Below, piece after piece: positions 7,772-16,690 of a stretch of 64,000 bases of DNA; the first letter of the stretch is position 1; each line of letters opens with the position of its first letter. Below the pieces are notes generated by a model. That model had not been told where the DNA came from, ran no database searches, and saw nothing but the letters and a program-made list of their open reading frames with translations. The stretch lies in assembly GCF_021395205.1 (NCBI RefSeq), contig NZ_JAJVCS010000003.1, positions 186,001 through 250,000 of the forward strand. Direction: 5' to 3'. This DNA is from Polynucleobacter sp. IMCC 30228. GTDB taxonomy: Bacteria > Pseudomonadota > Gammaproteobacteria > Burkholderiales > Burkholderiaceae. Position numbers and translations under genes: made by a program.

Positions 7772-9370
7772 ATGCAAGCTAAATGGGGTATGCAAGGAAT
7801 GGCTGTTGCACCGCATTCCTTGGCAGCAGAATCGGCTTTAGCGGTATTAAAGGAAGGTGGCAATGCGCTTGAAGCAATGGTTGCAGCTGCAGCAACCATT
7901 GCCGTGGTTTATCCGCATATGAATTCGATTGGGGGCGACTCTTTTTGGCTTATTCATGCTCCTGGTAAAGCCATCGGTGGTATCGATGCTTGTGGCGCTG
8001 CCGCGAGCCTAGCTTCAAGGCAATGGTATTTCGATCAAGGCATTACAGAGGCGATTCCATTTCGCGGCCCATTAGCAGCGAACACAGTGGCTGGTACGAT
8101 TTCTGGATGGGGTGCTGCGCAGCGATTATCACAAAAGTACCTGGGGGGAAAATTACCGTTAACTCGCCTTTTAGCTGACGGTATTTATTATGCTGAAAAC
8201 GGAATTCCTGTAACGCATAGTCAATCGAGTCTAACGGCCAAGAAGCTTAAAGAGTTAGAACCTCAGCCAGGTTTTGCAGAAACCTTTTTGGTGGCTGGCC
8301 AAAACCCAAAGACTGGCAGCATTTTTAAGCAGGCCCGTCTAGCAAAGACGCTGCACAGAATTGCACAATATGGCACTGAAGAGTATTACCGCGGCGCTCT
8401 TGCTAACGTCATCGCTCAAGAGTTACAAACTCTGGGTAGCCCAATTCGGCTTTCAGATTTGCATCGGCACGAAGCCAAGTTAATAGATCCATTGCGATTG
8501 ACGCATAGCTTGGGCAGTGTGTACAACATGACACCACCCACTCAAGGCGTTGTTTCACTGATGATTTTGGGAATTCTTGATCGTTTAGATTTACAGCGTT
8601 TCAAACTAGATAGCGCTGAGTATGTGCATCTTTGCGTTGAAGCAACCAAGCAAGCTTTTAAAATTCGTGATCAATTTATTACTGATCCTGCTTATATGCA
8701 TTGCGATTCCCAAGATTTTTTAAAACCTGCATTTTTGCAAAAACTCGCGGATGCAATTGATCTCAATAAAGCATTGCCCTGGGGGCAGGGCAAAGGTCCG
8801 GCTGATACCATTTGGATGGGCGTTGTGGATAAACAAGGTTGTGCTGTTTCTTTTATTCAGAGTATTTATCACGAGTTTGGTGCTGGCATTGTATTACCAA
8901 CCTCAGGAATTAATTGGCAAAACCGTGGTTGTAGTTTTTCGTTAAATCCTGCTTCACTAAATGCCTTAGAGCCTTTACGTAAACCCTTCCATACTTTAAA
9001 TCCTGCTTTAGCACTTTTTAAGGATGGTCGTACCATGGTTTATGGCACGATGGGGGGAGATGGACAGCCACAAACCCAATGTGCAGTCTTTACTCGAACA
9101 GCAGTTTATGGTCTAGATCCACAAGCTGCGATTAGTCGGCCACGTTGGTTATTGGGAAGAACATGGGGTCAAACTAGCGATAGCCTGAAGCTGGAGTCAC
9201 GCTTTGATTCACAAGTCATTAGCGACCTTGCTGCTCTTGGTCATGAAATTGAGCTACTCAATGATTTTGATGAAACTGTAGGACATGCTGGCTGCATTAT
9301 GCGCGAACCCTCAGGTGTATTACGAGGGGGCTGGGATCCTCGCAGTGATGGCGGGGTCGCAGCCTATTAA
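7772..9370 (+). CDS. Gamma-glutamyltransferase-family Ntn hydrolase
   Basis: The 532-residue protein is a GGT-fold N-terminal nucleophile hydrolase that would self-cleave before Thr346 (in ADTIWMGVVD), at the place of TTHxSVVD in classic GGT. The large chain has GGNALEAMVAAAATIAVVYPHMNSIGGD and the small chain has FHTLNPALAL and GTMGGDGQPQTQ. The last motif is typical of the GGT-like acylase branch rather than the glutathione enzyme. No signal peptide is visible, so it is probably cytoplasmic. It follows dctM by 19 bases, so the TRAP system may import its substrate or take up a related compound. A second, different GGT homologue is at 17640. Confidence 0.85.
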   Translation: MQAKWGMQGMAVAPHSLAAESALAVLKEGGNALEAMVAAAATIAVVYPHMNSIGGDSFWLIHAPGKAIGGIDACGAAASLASRQWYFDQGITEAIPFRGPLAANTVAGTISGWGAAQRLSQKYLGGKLPLTRLLADGIYYAENGIPVTHSQSSLTAKKLKELEPQPGFAETFLVAGQNPKTGSIFKQARLAKTLHRIAQYGTEEYYRGALANVIAQELQTLGSPIRLSDLHRHEAKLIDPLRLTHSLGSVYNMTPPTQGVVSLMILGILDRLDLQRFKLDSAEYVHLCVEATKQAFKIRDQFITDPAYMHCDSQDFLKPAFLQKLADAIDLNKALPWGQGKGPADTIWMGVVDKQGCAVSFIQSIYHEFGAGIVLPTSGINWQNRGCSFSLNPASLNALEPLRKPFHTLNPALALFKDGRTMVYGTMGGDGQPQTQCAVFTRTAVYGLDPQAAISRPRWLLGRTWGQTSDSLKLESRFDSQVISDLAALGHEIELLNDFDETVGHAGCIMREPSGVLRGGWDPRSDGGVAAY

Positions 9371-9456
9371 GCAAGCATTTAGATTTTGTATTAAAGTGTT
9401 TATTAGCGATTAAATTATCAACAATTTGGTTATTAAAAATACTCAGGAGACCATTC

Positions 9457-10008
9457 ATGCAAAAATTAGATCAAAATCAGAATTCTTTGAGAACGCTTGC
9501 CTTAGCCTTGGGGATTGTTGGCCTTATCTCGCTTAGTGCATGTCAGTCTATGAAGCATGGCAATGGACAACAGGCTTCTGCCAAATTAGAACCACGTTCA
9601 GGCTCAACTACAACTGGCGAAGTCCTATTTATTTGGCAGGGTCATGATGTTTTGGTTACGGGTAAATTTGCTGGACTTAAACCCAATGCTGAGCAAGGTT
9701 TTCATGTGCATGAGAAAGGAGATTGCTCTGCGCCTGATGCGACTAGTGCTGGCGGCCATTTCAATCCTGATACCAAAGACCACGGTATGCCAAATAGCAA
9801 TATGAGCCATGCAGGTGATATGCCAAATATCAAATCAGATGCCAATGGAAATGCCACTTATTCTGCTAAGTTAACCGGGTTTTCAGTTGATAACAGCGCA
9901 ACCGGAATTTTAGGTCGTTCTGTAGTAGTGCATCGCGATCCTGATGACTATAAATCTCAGCCAGCTGGAAATTCTGGTCCGCGGATTGCTTGTGGATTAA
10001 TCAAGTAA
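9457..10008 (+). CDS. sodC: Cu-Zn superoxide dismutase, lipoprotein
   Basis: The 183-residue protein has a lipoprotein signal with lipobox LSAC (Cys29) and would be anchored in the periplasm. Metal ligands are visible in GFHVHEKGDC (two Cu His), GGHFNPDTKDHG (bridging and Zn His) and VVVHRDPDDY. Cysteines in GDCSAP and PRIACG form the usual disulfide, and the Arg of GPRIACG guides superoxide. CAGGAG precedes the ATG. It has its own spacing on both sides and is probably a separate transcript from the catabolic genes. Confidence 0.95.
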   Translation: MQKLDQNQNSLRTLALALGIVGLISLSACQSMKHGNGQQASAKLEPRSGSTTTGEVLFIWQGHDVLVTGKFAGLKPNAEQGFHVHEKGDCSAPDATSAGGHFNPDTKDHGMPNSNMSHAGDMPNIKSDANGNATYSAKLTGFSVDNSATGILGRSVVVHRDPDDYKSQPAGNSGPRIACGLIK

Positions 10009-10022
10009 ATTTTTATCAATTA

Positions 10023-10052
10023 CATAGCTGTCATTAAGGGATGACAGCTATG
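10023..10052. repeat. Perfect 12-bp inverted repeat after sodC
   Basis: CATAGCTGTCAT (10023-10034) and ATGACAGCTATG (10041-10052) form a perfect 12-bp stem with a six-base loop TAAGGG, 14 bases after the sodC stop. No T-run follows on either strand, so it is not a classic intrinsic terminator. It may stabilise the sodC 3' end or bind a protein. Confidence 0.7.
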
Positions 10053-10125
10053 GGCAACTAGATTTTAAATGTGAGCCGTGTTTAGAATTGCGCTCTTATG
10101 CTATTCTGATTTATAAGATTATAAA

Positions 10126-10908
10126 TTGGAGGCAAAAATTTATAGCAAAGTGAAGCAACTTGCTCTTTTATTGAGCCCTTGGCTTATCCTATTGGCCCTA
10201 TGGCAGATCATTATCTCGGCTAGCTTGGTAGATCGCTCACTCATGCCCAGCCCGCCTGAAGTGGCTGCTAAATTTTACGACTTATTAAAGAATGGTCGCT
10301 TACTTGGCGATATTATTATGTCGACCCAGCGGGTTTTTTTGGGGGTAGTAAGCGGCATTGCTTTAGCGGTGCCGGTAGGATTTTTAATTGGCTGGTATAA
10401 AGACGTCCGCACTTTTCTAGATCCGGTTATTAATTTTTTTCGCGCGTTGCCCCCAATCGCCCTAATTCCTTTAGTGGTTGTTTACTTTGGCATTGACGAG
10501 CCTGCCAAAATTATTATCTTATTTTATGCATCATTTTTTGCAGGCGTTATTGTGATGTATGAGGGTGTTGCACAGATTAGCCCAATTTATATTAAGGTAG
10601 CCCATACACTTGGAGCAACCGACTGGGAGATATTTACGCGTGTAATTGTGCCGCTGACAATGCCGCATATTTTGACTGCACTGCGAGTGGCATTAGGAGT
10701 CGCCTGGGCTACTTTAGTTGCATCTGAATTGGTCGCTGCACAAAAGGGGTTAGGGGCACTCATTCAAAGTGCCGGATCATTTTTTCAGCTTGACGTTATT
10801 TATGTTGGCATTATTGCAATTGGGTGTGTGGCTTTAACTATGGACCTAATCTTAAGGTCGTTGACTAAGCGATTAATTCAATGGCAAGATAGGGTGGAAG
10901 CGCAATGA
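10126..10908 (+). CDS. ABC transporter permease, SsuC/TauC/NrtB type
   Basis: The open frame allows up to 260 residues. It has about six membrane helices and the BPD_transp_1 coupling region (YIKVAHTLGATDWEIFTRVIVPLTMPHILTALR). The start is uncertain. TTG at 10126 has no RBS of its own, while GGAGG (10128-10132) sits five bases before an in-frame ATT at 10138, giving a protein starting IYSKVKQLALL. GTG at 10150 is 17 bases from that RBS. Members of this class import sulfonates, nitrate, taurine or pyrimidine precursors. It overlaps the following ATPase gene by four bases. Confidence 0.88.
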   Translation: MEAKIYSKVKQLALLLSPWLILLALWQIIISASLVDRSLMPSPPEVAAKFYDLLKNGRLLGDIIMSTQRVFLGVVSGIALAVPVGFLIGWYKDVRTFLDPVINFFRALPPIALIPLVVVYFGIDEPAKIIILFYASFFAGVIVMYEGVAQISPIYIKVAHTLGATDWEIFTRVIVPLTMPHILTALRVALGVAWATLVASELVAAQKGLGALIQSAGSFFQLDVIYVGIIAIGCVALTMDLILRSLTKRLIQWQDRVEAQ

Positions 10909-11702
10909 GTCAGGATCGCATTCGCTTTGAAAAAGCGACAGTTGATTTTAAAGTTGACAAGGGTTTGCTACGGGTTATTGATGACATCTCTTTCTCAATC
11001 TCGGATGGTGAATTTATTTCTATAGTAGGTCCATCGGGTTGCGGTAAGACCACTTTAATGAATATTATTGCTGGGTTTGTGAAGCCGACATCAGGAACGG
11101 TAAAACTTGATGGCGTTGAAATTAATGGTCCTTCTCAGAACCGTGGAGTTATTTTCCAAGAGTACGGAATTTTCCCATGGCTTACTGTTGAAAAAAATAT
11201 CCTCTTTGGCTTAACTCTACGAAATAGTAAAGTGCCCAAAGATCGACATCAAGAAATATGCAGCCGATACCTGCAGTTGATGGGCTTAACCGATTTTGCT
11301 TTAGCTTATCCCCGCACTCTTTCAGGAGGCATGCGACAGCGTTTGGCGATTGCCCGTGCCTATGCTACGAATCCAGAATTTCTGTTAATGGATGAACCCT
11401 TTGGCGCCTTAGATGCTCAAACCCGAGCCAAAATGCAAGACTTACTACTTGAGGTTTTGCAGCATGAGCGTAAAACGGTTTTATTAATTACGCACTCTGT
11501 AGATGAGGCAATTTATTTATCATCTAAAATTATTGTAGTAACTGCTCGTCCCGCTAAAATTAAAGAGGTGATAGAAATTCCATTTCCTTATCCGCGCCAT
11601 GAGTCAATTCATGATGACCCCCAATTCATTTCTCTTAAGTCGCGCCTGAGAGATTTGGTTATGAAAGAATATGAGGCGCAACAAAAACTTTCTAGCAATT
11701 AG
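10905..11702 (+). CDS. ABC transporter ATP-binding protein, SsuB/TauB type
   Basis: A 265-residue ATPase with Walker A GPSGCGKT, Q-loop VIFQEYGIFPWL, signature LSGGMRQR and Walker B LLMDEPFGALD. The sequence FPWLTVEKNI is typical of the nitrate/sulfonate/taurine import group. It is coupled to the permease upstream (ATGA overlap) and followed after 27 bases by the binding protein. Together the three form a complete importer. Confidence 0.92.
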   Translation: MSQDRIRFEKATVDFKVDKGLLRVIDDISFSISDGEFISIVGPSGCGKTTLMNIIAGFVKPTSGTVKLDGVEINGPSQNRGVIFQEYGIFPWLTVEKNILFGLTLRNSKVPKDRHQEICSRYLQLMGLTDFALAYPRTLSGGMRQRLAIARAYATNPEFLLMDEPFGALDAQTRAKMQDLLLEVLQHERKTVLLITHSVDEAIYLSSKIIVVTARPAKIKEVIEIPFPYPRHESIHDDPQFISLKSRLRDLVMKEYEAQQKLSSN

Positions 11703-11729
11703 ACTAGAAGCCTTTATTAATAGGAGATT

Positions 11730-12752
11730 ATGGTGAAAAAAAATAATTCTGAATTTAATCGTCGTCAATTTATAGTTGGTGCTGCATCTGCATCTGCATT
11801 AGCAATTACTGGTTTTCCGGCTATTGCCCAATCAAAGGTGAAGTTAAAAGTTGGCTATGTTGATACCCTTGCAGTCACAGGTCAACTATGGACTGGTGTG
11901 CATCGTGGACAGTGGGCCAAGGAGGGAATTGAATTTGATCCCTATAAATTTAATACTGGTTTAGATTTATTTAATGCCATGATTGGCGGAAGTCTAGATA
12001 TGCTGAGTACGGGGGCGGTTATTTCTAATTTCCCAGCTCGTGGACAAGGTAAGGCGTTCATTATTAACAATATTGAATTTGCTACTGCTCAGCTTTGGGT
12101 TCGGCAAGATCAAGGCATTAAAGATTGGGCTGACCTAAAAGGTAAAAAAATAGCGACCACCATTGGAACTACGGCCCATGTATTTTTAGATGCCGCTTTG
12201 CGCGCTAATGGCCTTGATCCTGCTAAAGATGTAGAGATTGTTAATCAAGGGATGCCAGTAGCTGTAACCTCATTTATTTCTGGCGCTGTTCCAGCTGTTG
12301 CTTTGTGGGTGCCATTCAATGTCTTGGTACGAGATAAAGTACCTTCAGCCAAAATGTTAGTTGATGCCTCAGCCTATTATCCGAAATCAGCGATTCTTGG
12401 TGGATGGGCAGTGCGGGCAGATTATTTGGAAAAAAATCGTGCAATTTGTGCTAGTGTAATTAAAGGCTGGGCGGCTGCAAATGATGATTTGATTAAAAAC
12501 TCTGAAGAAATTCTGCCCATTATTCAAAAAGCAAACTATAGCCAGGTGCCTCTTGCCGATCTACAAGCGCAGTTTAAGGCCTCTAAATACAATACTGCTG
12601 CCGAGTGGAAGAAACTGATTGAAAATGGTACTGCTATAGGCTGGTTACAACAAGTAACTGACTTTTATGCCAGAGCTGGGAATATTCAAAATCCTATTCC
12701 TGCTAAAACCTATTTTGAATCAAAACTTTTTACGGATAATGTCAAAGGCTAA
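11730..12752 (+). CDS. ABC transporter substrate-binding protein, NrtA/SsuA/ThiY-like
   Basis: A 340-residue periplasmic protein with a twin-arginine-type signal (NRRQFIVGAASASALAITGFPAIAQS). The body has the NMT1/SsuA fold pattern: LKVGYVDTLAVTGQLWTG, EGIEFDPYKF and GGSLDMLSTGAV near the N-terminus, then DLKGKKIATTIGTTAH. AGGAG lies before the ATG. The ligand cannot be read from sequence. Its last 14 bases overlap the start of the GMC oxidoreductase gene, so uptake and oxidation are probably coupled. Confidence 0.88.
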   Translation: MVKKNNSEFNRRQFIVGAASASALAITGFPAIAQSKVKLKVGYVDTLAVTGQLWTGVHRGQWAKEGIEFDPYKFNTGLDLFNAMIGGSLDMLSTGAVISNFPARGQGKAFIINNIEFATAQLWVRQDQGIKDWADLKGKKIATTIGTTAHVFLDAALRANGLDPAKDVEIVNQGMPVAVTSFISGAVPAVALWVPFNVLVRDKVPSAKMLVDASAYYPKSAILGGWAVRADYLEKNRAICASVIKGWAAANDDLIKNSEEILPIIQKANYSQVPLADLQAQFKASKYNTAAEWKKLIENGTAIGWLQQVTDFYARAGNIQNPIPAKTYFESKLFTDNVKG

Positions 12753-14337
12753 CGCGCCCTCCCAGACCTGGGACTATATTATTGTTGGTGCCGGGTCTGC
12801 AGGATGTTTGCTGGCAAATCGTTTAATTCGTGCTGGTTTTTCTGTTCTTTTAACCGAGGCGGGTAAGCAAGATAAAGGCTTTTGGCTGCATTTACCGGTA
12901 GGGTATTTTAAGACTATTTTTGATGAACGTTACTCACGATTATTTACGGTTGAACCACAATTAGAAACTGGTAACCGAAAATTAATTTGGCCTCGCGGTA
13001 GGGTATTGGGTGGATCAAGTTCTATAAATGGGTTGATTTATATTCGTGGCCAGCACGCTGATTATGACGACTGGGAGCGTGCGGGGGCAACTGGCTGGGG
13101 GTATGAGAGTGTATTGCCATTTTTCAAGCGCTCTGAGCGTTATTCGGGAGAAGAGAGTTATTTTCATGGTCAGAGTGGTGAGCTTGGAGTTTCTAATTTA
13201 AAAAATGATGACCCCTCTTGCCATGCTTGGCTAGAGGCGGCACATGAGTATGGATTGCCATTGAACACAGACTTTAATGGCGAGACCGATTATGGGGTAG
13301 GCAAATATCAACTTAGTATTCGGGGGCGCTGGCGTTCAAGCGCCGCAGAAGCTTTTTTACGACCAGTTGAAGGCGACAATAGATTAACTGTGCTAATTAA
13401 TACCATGGTATCAAAAGTCATTATTGACAATAATCAAGCCATTGGTATCGAATGCATTAGTAATGGATTGATTCACCGCTATTATTGTAATGCTGAAGTA
13501 ATTTTAAGCGGCGGTGCTTTACAAAGCCCGCAAATTTTGCAGCTTTCGGGAGTCGGCCCAGCAAATTTGTTGCGTCAACATAAAATTCCGATTATTTATG
13601 ACTCTCCTGAGGTTGGTAAAAATTTACAAGACCATTACCAAGCACGGACAATTGTTCAGTTAAAAAATAAAATTTCCCTTAACAATCAAGTACGTAATCC
13701 TTTTGGTTTAGCAAAAATGGGTTTTGAGTGGTTATTGATGCAGAAGGGGCCTTTAACAGTAGGTGCAGGGCAAGTTGGCGGTTTTGCAAAAACAGTCCAC
13801 GCTAAAGATGATCGTGCTGATATTCAATTTAATGTGATGCCATTATCGGTAGATAAGCCTGGCGATCCTTTGCATCAGTACGCGGGTTTTACTGTTTCGG
13901 TCTGTCAATGTAGACCACAATCAAGGGGAGAATTACAGATTCAATCGACCAATCCTTTTGAACAAGCAAAAATTACCTCAAACTACTTAACTGCTGACGT
14001 AGATATCAAAACTTTAGTGGCTGGCCTAGAAATGAGTCGTGAAATTTATCGACAGAAAAGTTTTTGTAATCTCTGGCAAGAGGAGAAGTTACCTGGACAA
14101 TTGCCCTTAGAAAGTTTTGCTCGAAATAATGGCGGAACCGTTTTTCATCCTACTAGTACATGCCGAATGGGATCTGATTTTTCTGCAGTTCTTGACCCTC
14201 AGTTACGTGTCAATGGCGTTAATAATTTAAGGGTTATTGATGCATCCGCTATGCCGACTGTTATTTCTGCTAATACGAATGCCGCCACGATTATGATTGC
14301 CGAAAAGGGTGCAGCATTAATGTTGGCTAGACGCTAA
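12739..14337 (+). CDS. GMC-family FAD oxidoreductase (choline/alcohol dehydrogenase-like)
   Basis: The 532-residue protein has the FAD-binding motif DYIIVGAGSAGCLLANRL near residue 12, GMC signature 1 in WPRGRVLGGSSSINGLIYIRG, signature 2 in GGALQSPQILQLSGVGP, and the catalytic His region FHPTSTCRMG with SANTNAATIMIAEKGAAL at the end. GMC enzymes oxidise alcohols such as choline. The start at 12739 is preferred over 12667 because it places the FAD motif at the usual distance and overlaps the binding-protein gene by only 14 bases. The substrate is presumably what the upstream ABC importer brings in (inference). Confidence 0.9.
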   Translation: MSKANAPSQTWDYIIVGAGSAGCLLANRLIRAGFSVLLTEAGKQDKGFWLHLPVGYFKTIFDERYSRLFTVEPQLETGNRKLIWPRGRVLGGSSSINGLIYIRGQHADYDDWERAGATGWGYESVLPFFKRSERYSGEESYFHGQSGELGVSNLKNDDPSCHAWLEAAHEYGLPLNTDFNGETDYGVGKYQLSIRGRWRSSAAEAFLRPVEGDNRLTVLINTMVSKVIIDNNQAIGIECISNGLIHRYYCNAEVILSGGALQSPQILQLSGVGPANLLRQHKIPIIYDSPEVGKNLQDHYQARTIVQLKNKISLNNQVRNPFGLAKMGFEWLLMQKGPLTVGAGQVGGFAKTVHAKDDRADIQFNVMPLSVDKPGDPLHQYAGFTVSVCQCRPQSRGELQIQSTNPFEQAKITSNYLTADVDIKTLVAGLEMSREIYRQKSFCNLWQEEKLPGQLPLESFARNNGGTVFHPTSTCRMGSDFSAVLDPQLRVNGVNNLRVIDASAMPTVISANTNAATIMIAEKGAALMLARR

Positions 14338-14367
14338 GTTTTATAGATTAATCTTGGGGAGACATCA

Positions 14368-15345
14368 ATGAATATAAAAATAAAAAAGTACTCTTATTTA
14401 TTACTTTATATAATTTTTTTGCTTGCTACTAGCAATCTTTATGCCCAGTCAGATTATCCTAATCGTCCAGTCAAGATGATTGTTGGATTTCCCGCAGGTG
14501 GTGCTGTTGATGGAGCGGGAAGAATGATGGCCCAAATTTTACAAAAGGCGTTTAATCAAACTTTTATCATTGAAAATCGCCCTGGTGTAGGCGGGATGCT
14601 GGCAATGCAAGAGGTTGCAAGGGCAGCGCCAGATGGCTATACGCTTGCAGTGGGTTCAGCAGGCCCGTTAACAGTAAGTCCCTCCATCTTTAAAAAAGCG
14701 AATTTTGATCCTCGCCAATCCTTGGCGCCTATTATTTGGTTTGTTAATAATCCAGGCATTGTAGTAATTCGTAAAGATTTACCAGTCAATAATATTGCCG
14801 AGTTAGTTAAGTTATCTAAAACTAAAGAATTGAATATGGCTTCTGCTGGTACTGGTAGCGTATTACATTTAATGGGGGAATACTTTCAAGAACGCATGGG
14901 AGTCAAATGGGTACACGTTCCATATAAAGGCAGCGGCCCAGCATTAACTGATATGGTTGCCGGCAGAACCGATGTAGCCTTAGAGCTTGTTCCTTCGGCA
15001 GCACCCTTTGTCAAATCGGGGCAGTTACGGGCATTGGCGATTACTTCAAGCAAACGTTTAAATGTTTTACCTGATATTCCTACTTTGGCAGAACTTGGCT
15101 ATAGTGGCTTAGACATGGGGTCGTGGATGGCGCTATTAGCGCCTAAAGGAACTTCCCCTGAGATTATTAATAAATTAAATCAAGCGCTAAACGAAGCGAT
15201 GAAAAACTCCGAACTTATTCAAAAGGTGAACGCTGGTGGGGGCGAACTAGTTGGCGGTACCCCTCAAGACCTGACTAATCAAATGAATAAAGAGATTCCC
15301 CGTTGGGCAACAATTATTGAGCGATTGAATATACAACCCGATTAG
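14368..15345 (+). CDS. Tripartite tricarboxylate transporter receptor (Bug family)
   Basis: A 325-residue exported binding protein: signal peptide to about residue 27, then the Bug motifs YPNRPVKMIVGFPAGGAVDGAGR, FIIENRPGVGG and APDGYTL, with WVHVPYKGSGPALTDMVAGRTDV in the second lobe. These bind carboxylates in the periplasm for a TctAB-type permease, but no tctA or tctB is in the window. It lies between the oxidoreductase and RidA genes and is probably part of the same catabolic operon. GGGGAG precedes the ATG. Confidence 0.9.
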   Translation: MNIKIKKYSYLLLYIIFLLATSNLYAQSDYPNRPVKMIVGFPAGGAVDGAGRMMAQILQKAFNQTFIIENRPGVGGMLAMQEVARAAPDGYTLAVGSAGPLTVSPSIFKKANFDPRQSLAPIIWFVNNPGIVVIRKDLPVNNIAELVKLSKTKELNMASAGTGSVLHLMGEYFQERMGVKWVHVPYKGSGPALTDMVAGRTDVALELVPSAAPFVKSGQLRALAITSSKRLNVLPDIPTLAELGYSGLDMGSWMALLAPKGTSPEIINKLNQALNEAMKNSELIQKVNAGGGELVGGTPQDLTNQMNKEIPRWATIIERLNIQPD

Positions 15346-15372
15346 CGCCATTTTATTCTTTGAGGAAAATTG

Positions 15373-15768
15373 ATGACAAAGCAAGAAATTTCAACAACTA
15401 ATATTAAAAAACCAGGTGGACATTTCTCTCAGGCAACAGTAGTAGAGGCTAAAGGTAAATTAGTCTTTATCTCTGGCATGACCGCGCATAAACCCGATGG
15501 CACTATTTCGGGAATTGGCGATATGGAGGCGCAAACCCGCCAGGTTTGTGAGAATGTAAAGAATGCGGTTGAGGCAGCCGGCGGGACGATGGCAGATATA
15601 TGTCGGGTTGATGTTTATGTGATTGGGATGCATCATTTTGATGTGATTCATAAAGTACGTCGCGAGTACTTTAAAGCGCCATTACCTGCATCTACGATGG
15701 TTGAAATATCGCGCTTTGTTTCCCCCGATTACTTAATCGAAATGAATGCAATTGCAGTAATTCAATAA
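15373..15768 (+). CDS. RidA/YjgF-family protein
   Basis: A 131-residue protein of the RidA family, which hydrolyses reactive enamines or imines and includes 2-aminomuconate deaminase-like members. Motifs seen are GHFSQATVVEAKGKLVFISGMTA, TRQVCENVKNAVEAAGG and ASTMVEISRFVSPDYLIEMNAIAVI. ATG at 15373 is preferred to the adjacent TTG; GAGGA lies upstream. It sits next to a FAH-family enzyme, a pairing seen in ring-cleavage and amino-acid breakdown pathways. Confidence 0.88.
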   Translation: MTKQEISTTNIKKPGGHFSQATVVEAKGKLVFISGMTAHKPDGTISGIGDMEAQTRQVCENVKNAVEAAGGTMADICRVDVYVIGMHHFDVIHKVRREYFKAPLPASTMVEISRFVSPDYLIEMNAIAVIQ

Positions 15769-15789
15769 AGATTTTTTTGAAAGGCTTCT

Positions 15790-16683
15790 ATGTATTTTTG
15801 TACCTTTAAAGCAAAAGGTGTTCCGCAATTAGGAATGGCTCAAAATTCACGGTTACAGGCGCTGGTAAATTTAACAGAAATTTGGCCTAAAACTTTAGCG
15901 CCAAGCAATGTTGGTGAATTAATTACTAGCGGTGATGCGGGTCTTGCAATTGCTGCGAAATTACATCAGTCTGCGACGAAATGGCTTGATGTGCAAGATT
16001 TGCAATGGTTAGCCCCTATACCAACCCCCCATAAAAATATTTTTTGCGTTGGCCGGAACTACCGCGAGCACATCATTGAAGGCAATATCGCGCAGGGTCG
16101 CGAACCTAATTTATTTCCTGAATTTATTGAATTGTTTACTAAGGCGCCAACGGCTGTAATTGGGCATGGCGCAACAATACCGCTACATGCTGGCTTAACT
16201 GCTATGCTGGATTATGAGGCTGAGTTAGCCATTGTGATTGGGCGGGGCGGGGTAAATATTGCTGAAGATAGGGCCAACGACGCTATATTTGGATATACTA
16301 TTTTGAATGATGTTACTGGCCGTGAAATTCAGCGGCGGCACGGACAATGGTTTAAGGGCAAGAGTCTAGATGGTAGTTGTCCAATTGGCCCCTGGGTTGC
16401 TCATAAGTCTGCCATTGCCGACCCGCATCAATTGGCAATTTCCTTAAAAGTAAATGGCGAGCAGAGACAAAATGGGAATACTTCAACAATGATTTTTACC
16501 ATTCCGCGAATTATTGCTGAATTATCAGCTGGCCTTACTCTTGAGCCCGGAGACATTATTGCGACCGGCACGCCTTCAGGAGTGGGTTATGCGATGAAGC
16601 CGCCACGTCCTTTGAAAACTGGAGATGTTATTACTATCGAAATTGAGGGGCTTGGTAAGTTGGAAAATACGGTGGGCAATTAA
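15790..16683 (+). CDS. Fumarylacetoacetate hydrolase-family protein
   Basis: The 297-residue protein has the FAH C-terminal fold. IFCVGRNYREH starts the domain; metal-binding acidic residues are visible in LDYEAELAIVIG and ILNDVTGRE; KGKSLDGSCPIGPW and GDIIATGTPSGVGYAMKPP complete the active site. Family members act as C-C hydrolases, hydratases or decarboxylases on 2-oxo or beta-diketo acids. The N-terminal 75 residues form the usual extra lobe. It is the last gene of the rightward group and converges on gntR with seven bases between them. Confidence 0.88.
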   Translation: MYFCTFKAKGVPQLGMAQNSRLQALVNLTEIWPKTLAPSNVGELITSGDAGLAIAAKLHQSATKWLDVQDLQWLAPIPTPHKNIFCVGRNYREHIIEGNIAQGREPNLFPEFIELFTKAPTAVIGHGATIPLHAGLTAMLDYEAELAIVIGRGGVNIAEDRANDAIFGYTILNDVTGREIQRRHGQWFKGKSLDGSCPIGPWVAHKSAIADPHQLAISLKVNGEQRQNGNTSTMIFTIPRIIAELSAGLTLEPGDIIATGTPSGVGYAMKPPRPLKTGDVITIEIEGLGKLENTVGN

Positions 16684-16690
16684 GTAACTG

